In this document: piece by piece, positions 58,637 to 64,000 of the stretch | Numbering within the stretch: the first letter of the stretch is position 1 | Layout: each line of letters begins with the position of its first letter | Source of the DNA: Tunturiibacter empetritectus | Lineage (GTDB): Bacteria; Acidobacteriota; Terriglobia; Terriglobales; Acidobacteriaceae | Direction: 5' to 3' | Assembly: GCF_013410875.1 (NCBI RefSeq) | Contig: NZ_JACCCU010000002.1 | Location: 992,001 to 1,056,000, forward strand | Length of the DNA: 64,000 bases | Position numbers and translations under genes: made by a program | The notes under the pieces: model-generated | Told to the model about the DNA's origin: nothing | What the model saw: the letters and a program-made list of their open reading frames with translations, nothing else | Databases searched by the model: none

Positions 58637-59278
58637 ATGGAGCCCGCCATTCTCGACGTTCATCCGCCACACCAGGCCGCACATAGCTGGAAAGACTTCT
58701 TCATCCACATTGCCACCATCGTAATCGGACTGCTTATCGCCATAGGCCTTGAACAGACCGTGGAGTACTTCCATCACCGACATCTCCTCCATCAGGCAGA
58801 GGACAATCTCCACTCGGAGATCCAGGACAACCGCCAGACCCTGGCAGCGGACGAGAAGCAACTAGCCGAGACCGAACATCGAATGGAAGATAATCTGAAA
58901 ATTCTCGCCGACCTCAAAGCTCATCGCGTCCCGACCGAAAAATTCGGACTGCAGTGGGAGTGGAACGGACTGCAATCAGCAGCCTGGGATACGGCACGCA
59001 ACACCGGGGCGATCGCCCTGATGTCCTACGAAACGGCTGAGGATTATTCCGTAATCTATAGCCAACAGTCGCTGGTGAACGATCAGGCCTGGGTCTACAT
59101 TCGCGACGTGTACAAATGTGGGCGCCCTGTTGCGACACGCAAAGTCGAGGATCTCCAACCGGAGGAGATCGATGAAGCCATCGTCAATTCAAAGCAGACT
59201 TTGACAGATGTCCACTACCTCAGAGATCTCATGCAGAGCCTCAACAAGATCTATCAGAGCGAAGACAAGGCGCTCTAA
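58637..59278 (+). CDS. Single-pass membrane protein with a long coiled-coil-like region
   Basis: 213 aa from the ATG at 58637 (GGGG 5-6 nt upstream); a TTG at 58580 overlapping the previous gene is possible but has no ribosome site. EPAILDVHPPHQAAHSWKDF opens it; the membrane helix is IHIATIVIGLLIAIGLE (about 22-38). After it, HHRHLLHQAEDNLHSEIQDN and RQTLAADEKQLAETEHRMED look coiled-coil, followed by a helical domain with several Trp. I recall this family as frequent in Acidobacteriaceae, with no known function. About 50 bp after the YgiC-like gene, perhaps same transcript. Confidence 0.7.
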   Translation: MEPAILDVHPPHQAAHSWKDFFIHIATIVIGLLIAIGLEQTVEYFHHRHLLHQAEDNLHSEIQDNRQTLAADEKQLAETEHRMEDNLKILADLKAHRVPTEKFGLQWEWNGLQSAAWDTARNTGAIALMSYETAEDYSVIYSQQSLVNDQAWVYIRDVYKCGRPVATRKVEDLQPEEIDEAIVNSKQTLTDVHYLRDLMQSLNKIYQSEDKAL

Positions 59279-59285
59279 TCTTTTC

Positions 59286-59307
59286 AGAACAAACACCCTT
59301 TTGTTCT
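59286..59307. terminator. AT-rich perfect hairpin after the membrane-protein gene
   Basis: AGAACAAA (59286-59293) / TTTGTTCT (59300-59307), loop 6, starting 8 bp after the stop. No U-tract follows on the plus strand, so termination is uncertain. Confidence 0.4.
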
Positions 59308-59373
59308 CATTCCACTCGATAACGCCTTGTCGACTAAACTAAGTCTTAACCTTAATTGCGCTTACGGAGCTCC

Positions 59374-61017
59374 ATGAAGATCGTTCTCGCCGAAAAAGTC
59401 TCCCCTGCAACCCTCGCCGTCTTCCAACAAGAACCAGGCTGGCAGATCGTCACCCCCGACCAGATCAAAAACGGCCTCGCCGCCGAGCTAGCCGATGCCG
59501 ACGCCCTCGTCGTCCGCTCCGCCGTTCAGGCCGACGCCAAGCTCCTTGCCGCTGCCCCCAAGCTCCGCGTCATCGGCCGCGCCGGCGTAGGCGTCGACAA
59601 CATCGACACCGATGCCGCCACCCATCGCGGCATCGTCGTCATGAACACCCCCGGCGCCAACGCCGTCGCCGTCGCCGAACTCACCCTCGGCCTCATGATC
59701 TCGCTCGCCCGCTCCATCCCACGCGCCAACTCCACCATGCACCAGGCCAAGTGGGACAAGAAAACCCTTCAGGGCCAGGAACTCCGCGGCAAGACGCTCG
59801 GCATCGTAGGCCTGGGCCGGATCGGACTCGAAGTCGCCCGTCGCGCCGCCAGCTTCGGCATGGAGATCATCGGCTACGACCCCTTCGTCGCCCCGGTCAT
59901 CGCCCGCGAGAACAACGTCACTCTCGTCCCCATCGACGAGATCTTCAAAACCTCCGACTACCTCACCCTCCATGTCGGCCTCACCACCCAGACCGAGGGC
60001 CTTATCAACGCCACTTCCATCAAGATCATGAAGAAGGGCATCCGCATCATCAACTGCGCCCGCGGCGAGCTCATCGTCGAGCAGGCCCTCGCCGACGCCA
60101 TCAAATCCGGCCACGTCGGCGGCGCAGCTCTCGATGTCTTCCATCAGGAGCCGCTCAAAGAGTCGCCCTTCTACGATCTGGATAACGTCCTCCTCTCCCC
60201 CCACATCGCCGGCGCAACCGACGAAGCCCAGGAGGCCATCGGCATCCAACTCGCCATGCAGGTCCGCGACTACCTCAAGCTCGGCGTCGTCCAGAACGCC
60301 GTCAACCTGCCCTCGCTCTCGCACGAGGAGTACAAAGAGATTGCTCCCTACATCGAGATGGCCGAACGCCTCGGTCAATTTCTCTCGCATGCGACACCCG
60401 GCAACCTCGAAAACATCCAGATCACCTACACCGGCCGCATCGCCTCCGGCAAAACCGACCTTATCCGCAACGCTGCCCTGGCCGGCATCTTCTCAGGAAC
60501 AGACGGAGGCAGCACCGCCAACCGTATCAACGCCGCCGCCATCGCAGCTGAGCGCGGCATCCGCATTCAGGAGGACAAGAAGGAGTTCACGATCGGCGGC
60601 GCAGGCTCTGTGCTCAAGATCGTGCTCCACTCCTCCGGGGCTGCCACTGGAGAGAAGGCCGGTGACGCCAGCGCCTCCGCCACCGTCCTCCACGGCACCT
60701 CGCCCCGCCTACTCACCTACGACGGCATCGACATCGAAGCCCCGCTCCACGGCACCCTCGTCGCCATTCGCAACCACGACGTCCCCGGCGTCGTCGGCCG
60801 CATCGGAACCATCCTCGGCGAGCACTCGGTCAACATCGCCAACTTCGCCCTGGGCCGTGCACACTCCACGCAAAGTCATTGCGTTCCACAGGGCCAGGCC
60901 CTCGCCGTCGTGCAGATCGACGTCCCCAAGGCAGCCTCAGCCACCGCCGCCGTCGAAGCCCTGCGCAAAGTAGAAGCTATCGCCAGCGTCCGCCTCATCG
61001 AACTGGGCAAGCTCTAA
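59374..61017 (+). CDS. serA: D-3-phosphoglycerate dehydrogenase
   Basis: 547 aa, the long three-domain form. It oxidises 3-phosphoglycerate, the first step of serine synthesis. NAD loop GIVGLGRIGLEVARR at about 145-160; catalytic Arg in NCARGELIVEQALAD, Glu in HQEPLKESP and His in LLSPHIAGATDEAQ. An intervening (ASB-like) domain follows at about 310-450, with IRNAALAGIFSGTDGGSTAN near it. A C-terminal ACT domain (about 465-547) starts LVAIRNHDVPGVVGRIGTIL and suggests control by serine. GGAG lies 6 nt before the ATG. The following gene is unrelated. Confidence 0.96.
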   Translation: MKIVLAEKVSPATLAVFQQEPGWQIVTPDQIKNGLAAELADADALVVRSAVQADAKLLAAAPKLRVIGRAGVGVDNIDTDAATHRGIVVMNTPGANAVAVAELTLGLMISLARSIPRANSTMHQAKWDKKTLQGQELRGKTLGIVGLGRIGLEVARRAASFGMEIIGYDPFVAPVIARENNVTLVPIDEIFKTSDYLTLHVGLTTQTEGLINATSIKIMKKGIRIINCARGELIVEQALADAIKSGHVGGAALDVFHQEPLKESPFYDLDNVLLSPHIAGATDEAQEAIGIQLAMQVRDYLKLGVVQNAVNLPSLSHEEYKEIAPYIEMAERLGQFLSHATPGNLENIQITYTGRIASGKTDLIRNAALAGIFSGTDGGSTANRINAAAIAAERGIRIQEDKKEFTIGGAGSVLKIVLHSSGAATGEKAGDASASATVLHGTSPRLLTYDGIDIEAPLHGTLVAIRNHDVPGVVGRIGTILGEHSVNIANFALGRAHSTQSHCVPQGQALAVVQIDVPKAASATAAVEALRKVEAIASVRLIELGKL

Positions 61018-61123
61018 CCGGGTCGATACTTCTTACATCGTTGTCTGACTCTATCGCATCATTTATTGCTAACCCTTGGCTGTTCGCCCGGAGCGGCTAA
61101 GCATCCCAAAAGGAATTTACAGC

Positions 61124-63001
61124 ATGGCGGAAATGATTCCAGAGTCGATCGCCGCGATGAAAGAAGCAACGTCGGGCGAGAAGCGCGTCTTCAAAGTGCT
61201 CCGAGACGCTTTACTCCCGGACGAAGAGTTTATCGTCTGGTTCGAACCGAAAGCCGTAAAGAAGCGCCCCGACTTTCTTGTCTGGTCTCAAGATCTGGGA
61301 CTTCTCGTCATTGAAGTAAAAGATTGGGGTCTCAAGCAGATTGTCGATCTCAACCCTGAGCGGTGGACGATTCGCTGGGATAATGTTCTCAAAACACAAG
61401 ATAGCCCCGTCGAACAGGCACGAAAATGCTTTATCAAATTTAAGGAGCTGATCCAGAAATCTCCCGAACTGCGTCACAAAGATGGCCCCAACCAGGGCAA
61501 TATCCGGTTTCCGATTGGGTACTGCGCTGCCTTCACCCAGATCACCCGCAAACAAGCTGGAGATTCCGGCATCATCCGCGCACTCGGTCCCGTCTTTTGC
61601 CTCTTCAGCGACGATCTCACGGATACCTTCGACTCCAAGGAATCGAGGCGGAAGTTAGTCTCCAAGCTGAAAAAGACTTTTGTCATTACGTTCCCCTTCG
61701 ATCCTCTGACCGCCGATGAGCTCAAAACACTTCGCTACCTCATCTTTCCCGAGGTCCGGATCAACAACGTGCGCTCCGATAACGCATGCGTCCTGCGTGA
61801 CCCCGATCAGAGCGCCATGATCAGAGCCCTTGATCTCGAACAGGAGAGAACCGCGAAGAGCATCCTGGAAGGTCATCGCGTTCTGAAGGGTGTTGCAGGT
61901 AGCGGCAAAACTCTCGTCCTCTCCTGTCGCGCCAAGTATCTCAAAAAGCTTCAGCCCAACTGGCGAATTCTCATCGTCTGTTACAACATCTCTCTTCGCC
62001 AGTACATTCAGCAGCTGCTTACGATCTCTGAGCCCGAATCGGAGCACATCGGCATCGAGGTCTTTCACTATCACGGCCTCGTCAAAGAGCTCACAGGAGC
62101 AAGCCTGCAGCGGCGCGACTCTGAGACCCAAGAACAATGGGACGAACGAACAGGCGTCATCCTTCGCGAGGCCATCGCCAGCGGATCAATTGCAAAATAC
62201 GATGCGATCTTGATTGACGAAGGCCAGGACTTCGCCGTTGAATGGCTGCAATCCCTCACTGAGCTCCTTGAGGAAAAGAGCGACAGCCTCCTCTTCTGCC
62301 TCGACCCCGCGCAGAACATCTTCGGAAGAAAGGTCTCCTTCAAGAGTGTGGGCATTAAGGTACAAGGCAAACGACCCGTCTCGCTTAACAGGAGCTACCG
62401 CAATACCGCCGAAATTCTAAGTCTTGCCCGAAACTTCTCGAAGGTTCAGGACATCCCAACTGACCCCGACACCGAATCTGCCATCGAGAGCCTCCTTTTT
62501 CCAGTCGATGTAAATCGTCACGGTCAACCTCCACAGATAATCTGCGGAATGGCGAGCGTCGACCAGATCCAATACATCTTGAAAGAAATATCCGAATACA
62601 TCGACGGGGGCCTTTGTAGCTGGTGTGACGTTGACGTGCTTTATGTCTCCCCAAACTTCGCAAAGAGCTTCTCATCCGCGTTTGAAAAGCGGTTCGGCAA
62701 CGAGAAACTCTATTGGGTCAGCGAATCGCGGCAAAGCAAGATGGGGTTAAACCTCTCCTCTCCATCGCTTAAACTCTCCACCATCGAATCTGCCAAAGGA
62801 ATGGAGTTTCGACTCGTTTTTCTGCTCGGCATCGAAATGCTTCCCAGACCCGATCGGGACGAAGCCAGCGAAAGAAAACTTGCCTACGTCGGCCTCACTC
62901 GCGCCCAGGACCTCCTGTACATCCTGGGAAACACTCAGTCAGGCTTTTTAAACGAGCTTATTGAAATCAGCGAGATGCTCTCTACAACCGTTCAGATGTG
63001 A
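61124..63001 (+). CDS. NERD domain-containing UvrD/Rep-like helicase
   Basis: 625 aa from the ATG at 61124. NERD (nuclease-related) domain at about 15-140: SGEKRVFKVLRDALLPDEEF, KRPDFLVWSQDLGLLVIEVK (catalytic-type Asp and Glu-Val-Lys). Helicase part: Walker A GVAGSGKTLVLSCRAK, Walker B AILIDEGQDFAVEWLQ, motif III-IV LLFCLDPAQNIF, motif V STIESAKGMEFRLVFLLG, motif VI YVGLTRAQDLLYILG. The N-terminal nuclease and a superfamily 1 helicase may act in DNA repair or phage defence. GC is near 47-50% by hand count (28 of 60 at 61621-61680), lower than serA (39 of 60 at 59821-59880), a sign of recent transfer. Confidence 0.88.
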   Translation: MAEMIPESIAAMKEATSGEKRVFKVLRDALLPDEEFIVWFEPKAVKKRPDFLVWSQDLGLLVIEVKDWGLKQIVDLNPERWTIRWDNVLKTQDSPVEQARKCFIKFKELIQKSPELRHKDGPNQGNIRFPIGYCAAFTQITRKQAGDSGIIRALGPVFCLFSDDLTDTFDSKESRRKLVSKLKKTFVITFPFDPLTADELKTLRYLIFPEVRINNVRSDNACVLRDPDQSAMIRALDLEQERTAKSILEGHRVLKGVAGSGKTLVLSCRAKYLKKLQPNWRILIVCYNISLRQYIQQLLTISEPESEHIGIEVFHYHGLVKELTGASLQRRDSETQEQWDERTGVILREAIASGSIAKYDAILIDEGQDFAVEWLQSLTELLEEKSDSLLFCLDPAQNIFGRKVSFKSVGIKVQGKRPVSLNRSYRNTAEILSLARNFSKVQDIPTDPDTESAIESLLFPVDVNRHGQPPQIICGMASVDQIQYILKEISEYIDGGLCSWCDVDVLYVSPNFAKSFSSAFEKRFGNEKLYWVSESRQSKMGLNLSSPSLKLSTIESAKGMEFRLVFLLGIEMLPRPDRDEASERKLAYVGLTRAQDLLYILGNTQSGFLNELIEISEMLSTTVQM

Positions 63002-63040
63002 AATTTCAGTAAGCTATAACTAGAAAGTGAAAACTGCCCC

Positions 63041-63469
63041 ATGCCGCTATACGAATACGAATGCACCACCTGCCATAAGCACACAGAGAAGATCCAAAAG
63101 TTCTCCGATCCTGAGATCACTATCTGCCCTCACTGCGGCGGCCATCTCGAGCGTGTCATCTCCGCCCCCGCTGTCAGCTTCAAAGGTGGAGGCTGGTACG
63201 CGGACGGCTACGGCAACGCCAAGCCAAAATCCTCCGGCGACAGCAATAACTCAGGATCAAGCGCCAGCGACTCCAAGTCCGGCGATTCGAAATCTGGCGA
63301 TTCCAAGTCTGAAGGTTCCAAGTCTGAAGGTTCCAAGTCTGGTGATTCCAAGTCCGGCGGTTCAAAGTCAAGCACCGACTCCAGCTCCTCGGGCAACAGC
63401 ACCCCGGCTACCGCTCCGTCTGCCCCGGCAGCGCCTGCAGCGGCATCCTCCTCGTCAGACAAGAAGTAA
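63041..63469 (+). CDS. FmdB-type zinc ribbon protein with a repetitive tail
   Basis: 142 aa. The zinc ribbon is MPLYEYECTTCHKHTEKIQK (CTTC) with ITICPHCGGHLERVISAPAV (CPHC), a common regulator-like fold of about 55 residues. The rest, about 85 residues, is a Ser/Lys/Gly/Asp-rich tail built of five-residue units such as SKSGD, ending in an Ala/Pro/Ser stretch. Function unknown; it was named after a formamidase-linked regulator. TATAAC lies about 20 nt upstream and no ribosome site is obvious. The tail DNA is a tandem repeat (63269-63373). Confidence 0.85.
   Translation: MPLYEYECTTCHKHTEKIQKFSDPEITICPHCGGHLERVISAPAVSFKGGGWYADGYGNAKPKSSGDSNNSGSSASDSKSGDSKSGDSKSEGSKSEGSKSGDSKSGGSKSSTDSSSSGNSTPATAPSAPAAPAAASSSSDKK
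63269..63373. repeat. 15-bp in-frame tandem repeat, about seven units
   Basis: Units such as GATTCCAAGTCTGGC encode five residues (DSKSG). They lie fully in frame in the FmdB tail, and units differ at a few third positions or at GAT/GGT, GAA/GGC. Copy number may vary between strains. Confidence 0.85.
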
Positions 63470-63488
63470 TCGCACAGGCGCGCCGGAT

Positions 63489-63544
63489 TTCGGTTTATGA
63501 AGCGGCTTCGGTTTATGGAGCGGCTTCAGTTTTATGGCAGCGGC
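63489..63544. repeat. 18-bp tandem repeat, three units
   Basis: TTCGGTTTATGAAGCGGC (63489-63506), a second with one change (63507-63524) and a third, 20 bp, variant (63525-63544). It spans the gap after fmdB and the last codons of the minus-strand gene at 63532. Confidence 0.7.
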
Positions 63545-63975
63545 TTCAGATGAATCTCGCGAACCAGCTCGCTCGAAACCACCTCCGTGCTCTCCGCCCT
63601 CATCTTGAGCACCTCTGCTCTCTTCTCGGGCGAGCCGTACACCTTGGCAACAATCGGCTCGGCCAGATCCGCGGACGTATCCAGCGTCGCCATATTTTTG
63701 AAGAAGATCACATACATCACATCCCACTTCTCCGGCCCCTCGAAGTTGACTGAGGTGTAGATCGAGTATCCCGTGATAATGCCAGCTGCCTTTTCCGCCT
63801 CGAAGACCTTAGGGGCATAAGCAAACGCCTCGTAAAACTCCTTCGTCTTCCCCGGCAAGATCCGGAGCTTCACGGCCCGAGTGACTCCGGCATTACTGTA
63901 ATACTGTTGTGCCAGCCCGCCGAGCGGAGCAGCAGTGAGTACCAAAGCGACGAAACAACGTGCGAACGCCTTCAT
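63532..63975 (-). CDS. Exported hypothetical protein
   Basis: 147 aa. Signal peptide at 1-22 (ending GGLAQ). The mature part starts SNAGVTRAVKLRILPGKTKE, like the opening strand and helix of dimeric alpha-beta barrel proteins, and continues DVMYVIFFKNMATLDTSADL. It may be a distant relative of the exported protein at 5141. Function unknown. GAGG lies 7 nt before the ATG. A tandem repeat overlaps its last codons. The start is complete; the window ends 25 bp upstream of it. Confidence 0.7.
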   Translation of the reverse strand: MKAFARCFVALVLTAAPLGGLAQQYYSNAGVTRAVKLRILPGKTKEFYEAFAYAPKVFEAEKAAGIITGYSIYTSVNFEGPEKWDVMYVIFFKNMATLDTSADLAEPIVAKVYGSPEKRAEVLKMRAESTEVVSSELVREIHLKPLP

Positions 63976-64000
63976 GGTCGTACCTCATAGTTTTTGTGTG

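Noticed and set aside
59488..60390. 300-codon open frame opposite serA
   Set aside because: Acidic low-complexity product (long Glu/Asp/Gly runs) with no ribosome site, created by the C-ending codon bias of serA on the other strand.
1..64000. tRNA or rRNA genes, CRISPR arrays, insertion sequences, prophage
   Set aside because: I scanned the gaps for cloverleaf ends, regular repeat-spacer patterns and transposase or integrase motifs and saw none; a profile search could still find a degenerate case.

Overview
The window reads as chromosomal DNA of an acidobacterium, most likely family Acidobacteriaceae (Edaphobacter, Granulicella or Terriglobus type). The genus guess is an inference from gene families I recognise and from the high-GC, C/G-ending codon use of most genes; there is no rRNA gene to confirm it. 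I saw no tRNA, CRISPR array, transposase or phage gene. Most of the window is housekeeping and envelope biology, with several short stretches of lower GC that look acquired.

Layout. 1-7.1 kb: end of a probable S9 peptidase, a DUF4230 protein, universal stress protein, fabD, a low-GC islet with a broken ORF, Bcp peroxiredoxin and a polysaccharide deacetylase. 7.2-14.4 kb: an MFS exporter, then three NAD(P)-binding Rossmann (SDR/NmrA) genes, each divergent from its own regulator (one AraC, two TetR). Both TetR-type intergenic regions carry two palindromic operators about three helical turns apart, placed on the predicted promoter elements. 14.4-20 kb: a Sel1-like secreted protein, an azoreductase remnant, and a divergent arsenic locus (arsR-acr3 one way, arsM-arsC the other). 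20-31 kb: hemL, a DCC protein, purM, an amidase, purN, an HtrA-like protease, and folD-coaE. 31-42.6 kb: a receiver-like/DUF3052-like protein, ppc, a TonB-type protein, a CocE-type hydrolase, an MFS transporter, a TolC-family protein and a DsbA-like protein.

42.6-47.7 kb holds a run of minus-strand genes: ECF sigma factor, zf-HC2 anti-sigma factor with HEAT-like repeats, PDZ protein, radical SAM protein and a secreted methyltransferase. The first three look like an envelope-stress module. 48-54.9 kb: RNase HI, a marR/small ORF/osmC operon under a perfect palindrome, a TonB-dependent receptor, yqeY and a class V aminotransferase. 55-64 kb: a Tat-exported DUF3863-like protein whose 3' end is tandemly duplicated, a YgiB/YgiC-like cassette split by an unknown low-GC ORF, serA, a NERD-domain helicase and an FmdB-type zinc ribbon.

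Two signals cut across the window. Five genes have a -10-like hexamer exactly 6 nt before the ATG and two more have one 7 nt before it, which suggests leaderless mRNAs. A 28-bp palindromic intergenic repeat occurs twice, and its only two differences are a compensating base pair in the stem. I did not find a clearly new multi-gene system. The best candidates are the split YgiB/YgiC cassette, the three-fold SDR/regulator island and the sigma/HEAT-anti-sigma/PDZ cluster.
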